This document shows positions 1 to 5,589 of a stretch of DNA of 5,888 nucleotides, piece by piece (positions within the stretch are counted from its first letter, which is position 1; every line of letters starts with the position of its first letter). The stretch is from Acidobacteriaceae bacterium (GTDB taxonomy: Bacteria; Acidobacteriota; Terriglobia; Terriglobales; Acidobacteriaceae). The notes under the pieces were generated by a model. The model worked only from the letters and a program-made list of their open reading frames with translations. It made no database searches and was not told the origin of the DNA. The stretch lies in contig PMWR01000350.1 in NCBI GenBank assembly GCA_003166055.1, positions 7,699-13,586 on the forward strand, written 5' to 3'. Made by a program: the position numbers and the translations under genes.

Positions 1-449
1 TCCGGCCCCCGGCAGACAAAATTCTTCCCCGAAACCGGCCCAGATTCAATCAGAAGTGGGCTTCCGTCCCAAGCCATGTCGAGAAACAGGTACTGATCAA
101 ACGGAATCCAATCATCCGCAACTTTCGAGTGTGCTTGGTAAAGTGCAACGAGCGCCTCCGCCTTGTTGCAAGTCAGAGGCCAGCGCAGTTCAGCACGGCG
201 AGCCGCATACTGGCGCGCTGCCGGATGGCTGCTCGAATAGACTCTCAAACCGCCGCCATCCATTTCCGTAATCTTCGCCTCGTGAGTTTTGCGGCAGGTG
301 ACGTTCCACCCCGCAACCCTTTTCCCGCGCTGCCCTTTGTGAATTCGGAAAGACACCTCAAACCCGCCAGGAATGCGGCGGAACTGCTCCATTCGCGCCC
401 AGGAATCGGGCATCCAGTTGATCAACTTGACTGCGTTTTCGATATTCAT
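1..449 (-). CDS. Unrecognised protein, N-terminal part, cut by the left window edge
   Basis: The minus strand is open from an ATG at 449 to the window edge, giving 149 codons without a stop. The product is not recognised and no function is proposed. It starts MNIENAVKLINWMPDSW. Residues 36-60 carry a basic stretch with KGQRGKRVAGW, and residues 95-114 could form an amphipathic helix ending in DDW. There are three cysteines (52, 94, 146) and many Trp and Tyr residues. No signal peptide or membrane segment is visible, so it is probably cytoplasmic. The frame stays open upstream to a stop at 572-570, so ATG codons at 521, 545 and 554 are alternative starts. None of the four has a good Shine-Dalgarno. 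I chose 449 because its N-terminus looks natural. Codon choice is mixed at third positions, unlike the C-ending bias of the genes further right. Plus-strand ORFs over this stretch are judged to be shadows of this gene. Confidence 0.65.
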   Translation of the reverse strand, partial: MNIENAVKLINWMPDSWARMEQFRRIPGGFEVSFRIHKGQRGKRVAGWNVTCRKTHEAKITEMDGGGLRVYSSSHPAARQYAARRAELRWPLTCNKAEALVALYQAHSKVADDWIPFDQYLFLDMAWDGSPLLIESGPVSGKNFVCRGP

Positions 450-610
450 GGCGATTGAGCGGACCTGCGAGCCGCGGTCGATTCGTAGGATGAGCCAAGT
501 AGACGGTGAGTTTCGAACCATTGTAACCGGAAACCTTACACTCATTCTGGTCATCGCTGGGTGCCCCGCTTATATCCTCCGATCCTCTGCCGGTGCTTCC
601 ATCTCACGAG

Positions 611-691
611 TTAATCGCCAGTGCGAGCCTGCCGCGAGCGTCTGCCGCACTGCAGAGACCAGTGGTCAAGCCCCATTCCCTTTGGATTCAT
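611..691 (-). CDS. Possible 26-residue micro-ORF with a strong ribosome-binding site
   Basis: On the minus strand an AAAGGAG (703-697) sits 5 nt before an ATG at 691, which is near-ideal Shine-Dalgarno spacing and better than any other start in the window. The frame ends at TAA (613-611) after 26 residues, beginning MNPKGMGLDHW and ending in a basic Arg-rich stretch. The same frame has a GTG at 607 and ends in TGA at 553-551, overlapping by 4 bp an ATG (554) that is in frame with the left-edge gene. This could be a leader peptide for that gene, the remnant of a decayed N-terminus, or chance. No homology is recognised and the call is weak. Confidence 0.2.
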   Translation of the reverse strand: MNPKGMGLDHWSLQCGRRSRQARTGD

Positions 692-696
692 GCTAT

Positions 697-703
697 CTCC
701 TTT
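697..703 (-). promoter_or_regulatory. Strong Shine-Dalgarno sequence (AAAGGAG)
   Basis: The minus strand reads AAAGGAG followed by ATAGC and an ATG at 691. The match to the anti-Shine-Dalgarno and the 5-nt spacing are both good. It is the main evidence that something is, or once was, translated leftward from about position 691. Confidence 0.4.
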
Positions 704-938
704 ATCATCAGCGTCTTCCGCTCACGTCTGGTTTGCCGATGATTTCCCCTCAATCCGCTAACATGTATTTATGAGCTATGTCCGAAAACCCGCAACAGCC
801 GCGTTCAGCTCAAGTCGAGCACATCAATCCATACAAGCTCTCCGTTTTCAGGAATTTAGCTTCCAAACTCTTGATAACAATATACTTTACGACAGAACCC
901 TGCCTCCAGTGCATTGAAAACAGACAATTTGCTCCAAA

Positions 939-951
939 CCCACCGGGTGGG
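939..951. repeat. Short inverted repeat CCCACC-G-GGTGGG
   Basis: CCCACC (939-944) and GGTGGG (946-951) are perfect reverse complements around a single central G. As an RNA hairpin the loop would be too tight without opening inner pairs. It overlaps the first two G-tracts of the neighbouring quadruplex motif, so the two folds would exclude each other. Confidence 0.5.
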
Positions 952-963
952 GTGGGGAGGGGG
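945..963 (+). other. Predicted G-quadruplex motif with single-base loops
   Basis: Four consecutive G-runs of 3, 4, 4 and 5 (945-947, 949-952, 954-957, 959-963) are separated by the single bases T, T and A. Four runs of at least three G with one-base loops is the pattern known to favour very stable parallel quadruplexes. It lies on the plus strand about 190 bp before the PBP1A start, so it would be in the sense leader RNA if that gene is transcribed from upstream of it. Folding and any regulatory role are inference. Confidence 0.6.
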
Positions 964-1004
964 TGTCCTGTGTAACTGTGAGAGCTTCCGACGGTGTGTC
1001 TGTC

Positions 1005-1029
1005 ATCTGCAATCTGCAACCTGCAATCT
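1005..1029. repeat. Tandem 7-bp repeat (ATCTGCA), about 3.6 copies
   Basis: Three adjacent units ATCTGCA, ATCTGCA and ACCTGCA are followed by a partial ATCT. One substitution separates the third unit from the first two. It lies about 130 bp upstream of the PBP1A start and outside any supported gene. Short tandem heptamers of this kind are known in intergenic DNA of several bacterial groups, where copy number can vary by slippage. Confidence 0.6.
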
Positions 1030-1156
1030 CTCGTTCCCCACTCTTGCACCCCATGGTTCGCCGATACCACTCCGCACATCCGCGCGCATCGGAAAAGTGC
1101 TAGCCTTAGCCTGAAGCAGTCTCTCTCCAACCACCCTTGAGACATGCTCACGAGGC

Positions 1157-3679
1157 TTGAATCGCTTGGCTGCCACTCCCTCACAGCCTCTCGAACCGCG
1201 ACCTTTTGCCCGGCGTCCCCGGCTTGCGGTCCAGGCGGTTCCGCCCAACCGGCGCCGCAAGCTGGCCGGTAAGCTCACCCTCGCCGCTTTGCTCGTTCTG
1301 GCCGTCATTACCGGCTCCCTCGCCGGCCTCACCCTCGTCTACTCGGTCGACTTGCCGCAGATCAACGACCTCGAGCGCTACCGCCCCTCCACCACCACCG
1401 ACCTCTACGACCGCAAGGGCCGCGTCATCGGCTCCTTCGCCCTCGAGCGCCGCGTAATCGTCAACTACGACGACTTCGCCCCCGTTCTTCGCCAGGCCGT
1501 CCTCTCCATTGAAGACAAGAGCTTCGAGTCCCACTGGGGCATCAACGTCTTCCGCGTCGTCGGCGCCGTCTGGCACGATATCCGCTCCCACGGCCGCGCA
1601 CAGGGCGCATCCACGCTCACCATGCAGCTCGCCCGCAACCTCTTTCTCTCTTCCGAACGCACCGCCGCCCGCAAAATCCAGGAGGCATACCTCGCCATTC
1701 AGATCGAGCGCGCCTTCACCAAGCAGCAGATCTTCACCCTCTACGGCAACCAGATCTACCTCGGCCACGGCATGTACGGCTTCGAGGCCGCCTCGGAGTT
1801 CTACTTCTCAAAGCATGCCAAAGACCTCAACCTGACCGAGGCGGCTCTGCTCGCCGGCCTGCCCAAGGGCCCCGTCGCCTTTTCCCCGCTCCTGAATCCG
1901 GAAAAATCCCTCCGCCGCCGCAATCTCGTCCTGTCTGAAATGGAGTCAGACGGCGACATCACCCACGCACAGGCTGAAGCCGCCCGCCAAACCCCGCTCG
2001 GCCTCCACATCTCCCAGCCGGAAAGCGCCGTTGCTCCCTGGTTCCAGGAAGAAGTCCGCCGCGAACTCGAAAAACGCTTCGGCACCGAGCAGGTTCACGA
2101 AGCCGGCCTCAAAGTCGAAACCACCCTCGACCTCGACCTGCAGCAGACCGCCAACCGCGCCATAGCTGACGGCCTGGCCGCCTACGAACGCCGCCATGGC
2201 TGGAAAAATAAACAGGAAAACGTGTTAACCGCTGGCGTCACGCTCGAGGACTACCGCCATCCCGACTGGGCCATGCAATCGCACCCCGGCGACTACGTGC
2301 ACGCCCTCGTGACGCGCGCGCTGCCGCTTGAGATTCACGCCCGCATCGGCCCTCCCGGCCATCCAAACTCTGAAGTGGTTCTGCTTCCTGAAGATTGGCA
2401 ATGGACCGGCCAGCGCTACGGAGACGCTCTCGTCAAACCTGGCGACATTGTCTACGTCCATCTCTCCGAGGCCACGGAAGGCACAGCCCGCCGCGCCTCT
2501 CTGGAACAGGACTCCGGCGCGCAAGGCTCGCTCATGGCCATGGACAACAACACCGGCGACGTTCTCGCCATGGTCGGCGGACGCGACTACGCGCTCTCCC
2601 AGTTCAACCGCGCCACCCAGTCCGAGCGCCAGACCGGCTCCAGCTTCAAGCCTTACGTCTACACCGCCGCCATTGAAGACGGCGTCAAACCCACCGACAT
2701 CATCGTCGACGGCCCCGTCAGCTTCGGCAGCTACACCCCGCACAACTACGAGAACGACTACAAAGGCGCCATGACCATCACCAACGCCTTTGCCGAGTCT
2801 CGCAATATCCCCGCCCTCAAGCTCGCCGCCCGCGTCGGCATTCACAAGGTCATCGACGTCGCCCACCGCTTTGGCGTCACATCCAACATTCCCGCGTATC
2901 TGCCGGTCGCCCTCGGCGCGGTTGAAATCACGCTCGAAGAGCAGGTCGACTCCTATTCCGTCTTTCCCAACGACGGCATCCGCGTCTCCCCGCGCCTGGT
3001 CCGCAAAGTTTCCAACGCCGACGGCATTACCCTCTGGGAAGACTCCCCCGCCGTCAACGAAGTCATCAGCCAGGACACTGCGCGCACCATGATGGTTCTG
3101 CTGCGCGCCGTCACCGCCCACGGCACCGGCGTAGCCGCGGCCCAGCTCAAACACCCCCTCGGCGGCAAAACCGGCACTACCAGCGACTTCACCGACGCCT
3201 GGTTCCTTGGCTTTTCCCCGTCGATTACCTGCGGCGTCTGGGTCGGCTACGACAGCCGCGAGTCCCTCGGCGAAAAGGAGACCGGCGCCAAAGCCGCCCT
3301 CCCCATCTGGATGACCGTCATGAAGGCGGCCATCGCCGGCCACGACGACGAGCAGTTCCTCGGCGACCAGCAGGACAGCAAATCCCTCAAGGCGACAGCC
3401 GATACCTCTTCAAAACCAGCGGCTCGGCTGCCAGCCGCTTTACCCGCCAGGATAGTAAAGGCCGCTACCCCCGGCAAACCGCCCTCCGCCGCAGACCTCG
3501 CCACCCCGGCCTTGAAGCCAACTCCTCAATCAGCCGCCCAGACGACACCTAAAGCCGCTGTTCAGCCCGCCCTGCCATCGCCAATTCGCCAAGTGAAACC
3601 AGCCCTGGCTCCGCAGCCCGTCCAGGCCAGACCCGCGGCCACCGTTAAACCCGCAATTCCACCCCCTGACCAGCGCTGA
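1157..3679 (+). CDS. Class A penicillin-binding protein, PBP1A family (bifunctional transglycosylase/transpeptidase)
   Basis: This enzyme polymerises lipid II into glycan strands and cross-links the stem peptides at the outer face of the inner membrane. A basic cytoplasmic N-terminus is followed by one membrane anchor at about residues 40-62. The GT51 domain (about 75-260) shows EDKSFESHWG with catalytic Glu119, GASTLTMQ (150-157), RKIQE with Glu176, and YGNQIYLG (196-203). An OB-like linker spans roughly 320-450. The transpeptidase domain has the nucleophile motif SSFK (Ser495, Lys498), SRN (548-550) and KTGTT (671-675), so both active sites look intact. Residues from about 740 to 840 form a Pro/Ala/Lys-rich, probably disordered periplasmic tail. 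No ATG exists near the N-terminus. TTG at 1157 is given, but TTG at 1166 fits the GAGG at 1152-1155 better (10 nt against 1 nt). The size is at the upper end of the family's usual range. Gene names used for such proteins are mrcA or ponA, but paralogues make a symbol unsafe. Confidence 0.95.
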   Translation: MNRLAATPSQPLEPRPFARRPRLAVQAVPPNRRRKLAGKLTLAALLVLAVITGSLAGLTLVYSVDLPQINDLERYRPSTTTDLYDRKGRVIGSFALERRVIVNYDDFAPVLRQAVLSIEDKSFESHWGINVFRVVGAVWHDIRSHGRAQGASTLTMQLARNLFLSSERTAARKIQEAYLAIQIERAFTKQQIFTLYGNQIYLGHGMYGFEAASEFYFSKHAKDLNLTEAALLAGLPKGPVAFSPLLNPEKSLRRRNLVLSEMESDGDITHAQAEAARQTPLGLHISQPESAVAPWFQEEVRRELEKRFGTEQVHEAGLKVETTLDLDLQQTANRAIADGLAAYERRHGWKNKQENVLTAGVTLEDYRHPDWAMQSHPGDYVHALVTRALPLEIHARIGPPGHPNSEVVLLPEDWQWTGQRYGDALVKPGDIVYVHLSEATEGTARRASLEQDSGAQGSLMAMDNNTGDVLAMVGGRDYALSQFNRATQSERQTGSSFKPYVYTAAIEDGVKPTDIIVDGPVSFGSYTPHNYENDYKGAMTITNAFAESRNIPALKLAARVGIHKVIDVAHRFGVTSNIPAYLPVALGAVEITLEEQVDSYSVFPNDGIRVSPRLVRKVSNADGITLWEDSPAVNEVISQDTARTMMVLLRAVTAHGTGVAAAQLKHPLGGKTGTTSDFTDAWFLGFSPSITCGVWVGYDSRESLGEKETGAKAALPIWMTVMKAAIAGHDDEQFLGDQQDSKSLKATADTSSKPAARLPAALPARIVKAATPGKPPSAADLATPALKPTPQSAAQTTPKAAVQPALPSPIRQVKPALAPQPVQARPAATVKPAIPPPDQR

Positions 3680-3741
3680 AAGCCTGCCAGACAGCAAACA
3701 ACCTCAGCGCCTCTGCCCCCTTCTGAATCCATTCTGTACAG

Positions 3742-3772
3742 CCGCGGGTTTTGACCTCTACAATCGCCGCGG
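3742..3772. repeat. Paired CCGCGG sites around a possible promoter
   Basis: Two copies of the self-complementary hexamer CCGCGG lie at 3742-3747 and 3767-3772, 25 bp centre to centre, in the PBP1A-to-next-gene gap. They bracket TTGACC and TACAAT. They could be a paired operator, a 6-bp stem with a 19-nt loop, or a coincidence of GC-rich DNA. Confidence 0.3.
3759..3764 (+). promoter_or_regulatory. Candidate -10 element (TACAAT) for the exported-protein gene
   Basis: TACAAT matches the sigma-70 -10 consensus at five of six positions and ends 17 bp before the ATG at 3782. No good -35 lies 16-18 bp upstream. A TTGACC is present but only 2 bp away, so it cannot pair with this -10. If used, the leader would be only about 10 nt, which fits the absence of a Shine-Dalgarno before that ATG. 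Confidence 0.25.
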
Positions 3773-3781
3773 ACCCCTCAT

Positions 3782-4624
3782 ATGATTCGAAATCCTATTC
3801 GCCGCTCCTGCCTGCCGGAACTGCTTGCCGCGATGCTGGCGGTGAGCACTGTGCCAACTCTGCTTCCGGCGCAGGCACCCCAATCACCTGGTACAACAAA
3901 CCCCGCCGCAAGGGCATGGGCGCAACCCGGCTCCGCCACGCACGTTCAGGTGGCGCCACCGGCGGACTTTCACAAGCCGAGCAGGAACTTCGATACGCCG
4001 ATTGGGATCTTCGACGGTCAGTCCGACGTTGGAAGCGCAATCGTCCCCGGCAGCGCAACCTACGAGGCCGCCTCGAAGCAATACACCATCCACTCTGCCG
4101 GATACAACATCTGGTACTCGCGCGACGAGTTTCGCTACCTCTGGAAGAAGATGTCCGGCGACGTTTCGCTGGCGGCCGATGTCGCCTTCCCTGATCCGAA
4201 CGGGTACGGCGACCGCAAGGCTGTTCTCATCATTCGCCAGAGTCTCGACGACGACTCGAAGGAGGCCATTGTTGCCCTCCACGGTCTGGGCATGATCCAC
4301 CTGGCTCAGCGCCCCGAGAGGGGCGCCCGAGTCAAAGACATGGAGTATCGCATTGGCGGGCGCGGCCGTCCCGGCGGCGAAAGCCCTGACAGCTTGGTGC
4401 CCGTTATGGCCCGCCGCATCGGCATCGAAAAGCGTGGCGACTCTTTCGCGCTCTTCGTCAGTCTCGAAGGCGAACCGATGCACCAGTTTGGCCCGCCCAT
4501 CGAGCTGCACATCGACGGGCTGTTTTATGTCGGCATCGGCTTCTGTTCGCACCTGCCCGACAAGTCCGACACGGCGATCCTGTCCAACGTCGTTCTTGAG
4601 AACTCGGCAGGCCAGGTTCACTAA
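3782..4624 (+). CDS. Exported protein with a predicted DUF1349/concanavalin-like beta-sandwich domain
   Basis: The 280-residue product starts with a likely Sec signal peptide: Arg-rich residues 1-8, a hydrophobic stretch at about 11-29, and a probable cleavage site after AQA (30-32). It should therefore be periplasmic or outside the cell. A low-complexity linker (33-62) leads into one domain (about 66-275) containing IGIFDGQSDVG, SATYEAASKQYTI, YLWKKMSGDVSLAADVAF, KAVLIIRQSLDDDS, RIGIEKRGD and FYVGIGFCSH. From memory this pattern resembles a family in acidobacteria often annotated as TolB- or biopolymer-transport-associated, with a DUF1349-like fold. No catalytic residues are recognised; a carbohydrate- or polymer-binding role is a guess. 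The ATG at 3782 lacks a Shine-Dalgarno, and ATG 3833 would remove most of the signal peptide. It follows PBP1A in the same direction after 102 bp, and its stop overlaps the ribF stop on the other strand. Confidence 0.85.
   Translation: MIRNPIRRSCLPELLAAMLAVSTVPTLLPAQAPQSPGTTNPAARAWAQPGSATHVQVAPPADFHKPSRNFDTPIGIFDGQSDVGSAIVPGSATYEAASKQYTIHSAGYNIWYSRDEFRYLWKKMSGDVSLAADVAFPDPNGYGDRKAVLIIRQSLDDDSKEAIVALHGLGMIHLAQRPERGARVKDMEYRIGGRGRPGGESPDSLVPVMARRIGIEKRGDSFALFVSLEGEPMHQFGPPIELHIDGLFYVGIGFCSHLPDKSDTAILSNVVLENSAGQVH
4621..4624. other. Tail-to-tail overlap of two stop codons
   Basis: The plus-strand bases CTAA hold both stops: TAA (4622-4624) for the exported-protein gene and TAG (4623-4621, minus strand) for ribF. 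The convergent genes therefore overlap by 4 bp and leave no intergenic space. No obvious hairpin with a T-run is visible on either side, so each transcript probably ends inside the opposing gene. Confidence 0.85.
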
Positions 4625-5589
4625 AGCTGCCGGAAATATCTCTTCGCCCGTGCCACATCTTTGAATATCTGCGCCTTCAATGCGTCCGGCGATGGCCACG
4701 TAATCTCCCCGCGCAGCCGCAACAAAAACTCCAACTCCACAGGCGTGTCGTCGTTAAGCTCTATCGGCTCGAAACCAAGAATATGCGTCTCCACCCCGAA
4801 CCCCGCGCCTTCAAATGTAGGCCGGTTGCCCACATTCGTTACCGACTGAAAGCATCGCGCGGCCCCCGAAGCCTGAACTGTCAGACGAGTCACATACACG
4901 CCGAATCCCGGCAGCAATCCCGCATACGGCGCCAGGTTCACCGTCGGCACCAGCAGCTTTGTGCCGATCCCGCGTCCCCGAGCCGGCGTCGATTTCACCC
5001 CAAACGGCCGTCCCAGCATCCATCGTGCCCGGCGCACATCGCCCGCCGCAACCAGGGCCCGGATCGCCGAGCTCGAAACTTCCATCCCATGCGCCCGCAC
5101 CGCCTGATGCAGATGCACTTCAAATCCAAATTCCGCGCCAAACTCCTTCAACTCCTCAACTCCCGCCTCGGCTCGATGCCCAAAGCGAAAATTGCCGCCC
5201 TCGTGCAGCGAACGCAACCCCAGCCGGTCCACCAGAATCGACCGCACAAACTCCCGCGCCGACCGCCCCGCCAGCTCCGCATCGAACCGCAGCACCACCA
5301 CCGCGTCGATCCCTGTCCCCTTAAGCAGCCGCAGCCGTTCGTCCAGCGGCGTGAGCAACTTTGGCGCTTCCTCCTGCCGAAGAAAATGTTCCGGGTGCGG
5401 ATCGAACGTGATCGCCACGGCACGCATCCCCTGCGCGCGCGCCTCATCCAACACCGCCGAAAGAATCCGCGTATGCCCTCGATGAACGCCGTCGAAGTTC
5501 CCGATCGCGCCCACCGATGGGCCAAACCCGGCCGGAATCTCCCCGACAGACCTATAAACGGGAATCATGCCTGCCGCATCCATACTCAT
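4621..5589 (-). CDS. ribF: Bifunctional riboflavin kinase / FMN adenylyltransferase (FAD synthetase)
   Basis: This cytoplasmic enzyme phosphorylates riboflavin to FMN and then adenylylates FMN to FAD. The N-terminal nucleotidyltransferase domain (about 1-185) shows GNFDGVHRGH (30-39), TFDPHP (61-66), GGNFRFGH (131-138) and VSSSAIR (171-177), followed by LGRPF (192-196). The C-terminal riboflavin kinase domain (about 195-320) shows GRGIGT (205-210), PTVN (215-218), LPGFGVYV, NVGNRPTF (252-259) and VETH with the probable catalytic Glu267. The 322 residues match the family's usual 300-330. The common Asp in the family's HLLDF-like segment is Gly272 here (HILGF), a minor variation. The ATG at 5589 overlaps the upstream gene's TGA in an ATGA, implying translational coupling. 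ATG 5568 (Met8) aligns better with short family N-termini and cannot be excluded. Confidence 0.96.
   Translation of the reverse strand: MSMDAAGMIPVYRSVGEIPAGFGPSVGAIGNFDGVHRGHTRILSAVLDEARAQGMRAVAITFDPHPEHFLRQEEAPKLLTPLDERLRLLKGTGIDAVVVLRFDAELAGRSAREFVRSILVDRLGLRSLHEGGNFRFGHRAEAGVEELKEFGAEFGFEVHLHQAVRAHGMEVSSSAIRALVAAGDVRRARWMLGRPFGVKSTPARGRGIGTKLLVPTVNLAPYAGLLPGFGVYVTRLTVQASGAARCFQSVTNVGNRPTFEGAGFGVETHILGFEPIELNDDTPVELEFLLRLRGEITWPSPDALKAQIFKDVARAKRYFRQL
5586..5589 (-). other. ATGA start/stop overlap coupling two genes
   Basis: On the minus strand the bases ATGA serve as the ribF start (5589-5587) and the TGA stop (5588-5586) of the MBL-fold gene. The Shine-Dalgarno before ribF is weak (a GAG about 4 nt upstream), consistent with re-initiation by ribosomes finishing the upstream gene. 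Confidence 0.75.

Larger units (their letters stand above)
450..1156. other. Long intergenic region with G-quadruplex motif, heptamer repeats and an orphan ribosome-binding site
   Basis: These 707 bp separate the divergent left-edge gene from the PBP1A gene and hold no convincing full-length gene. Items described separately are a minus-strand Shine-Dalgarno with a micro-ORF near 700, a G-rich tract at 945-963 and tandem heptamers at 1005-1029. A second minus-strand GGAGG (580-576) has no start codon at usable distance. A TATACT hexamer at 881-886 on the plus strand resembles a -10 element, but no acceptable -35 lies 15-18 bp upstream, so it is only a weak promoter candidate for PBP1A. I found no tRNA and no convincing intrinsic terminator. 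Plus-strand reading frames of 65-133 codons here lack ribosome-binding sites and coding character. Confidence 0.6.

Noticed and set aside
505..530. A GGTTCGAA motif on the minus strand resembling a tRNA T-loop
   Set aside because: The flanking bases do not form a T-stem, and no anticodon arm or acceptor stem can be placed around it.
778..975. A 65-codon plus-strand ORF in the intergenic region
   Set aside because: It has no convincing Shine-Dalgarno, mixed codon use, and it reads through the G-quadruplex tract to a short chance ending. Its first ~20 residues look protein-like, so a decayed gene cannot be fully excluded.
810..1184. A 124-codon minus-strand ORF over the G-tract and heptamer repeats
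   Set aside because: It translates the tandem repeats and the inverted repeat, overlaps the PBP1A start, and has no ribosome-binding site or family resemblance.
1181..1768. A 195-codon minus-strand open frame in the 5' part of the PBP1A gene
   Set aside because: It is opposite the membrane anchor and GT51 motifs of PBP1A, and its Glu/Gly/Ala/Val-rich composition is typical of an antisense shadow.
2225..3343. A 372-codon minus-strand open frame inside the PBP1A gene
   Set aside because: It lies opposite intact transpeptidase motifs (SSFK, SRN, KTGTT). Its Gly/Val/Asp/Ala-rich translation is the usual antisense shadow of C-biased codons.
3680..3750. A search for an intrinsic terminator after PBP1A
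   Set aside because: No stable GC hairpin followed by a T-run is present. The CCGCGG pair has a 19-nt loop and no T-run behind it.
3884..4699. A 271-codon minus-strand open frame opposite the exported-protein gene
   Set aside because: It is an antisense shadow that would also overlap the ribF 3' end. The plus-strand gene has a signal peptide and a family-like domain.
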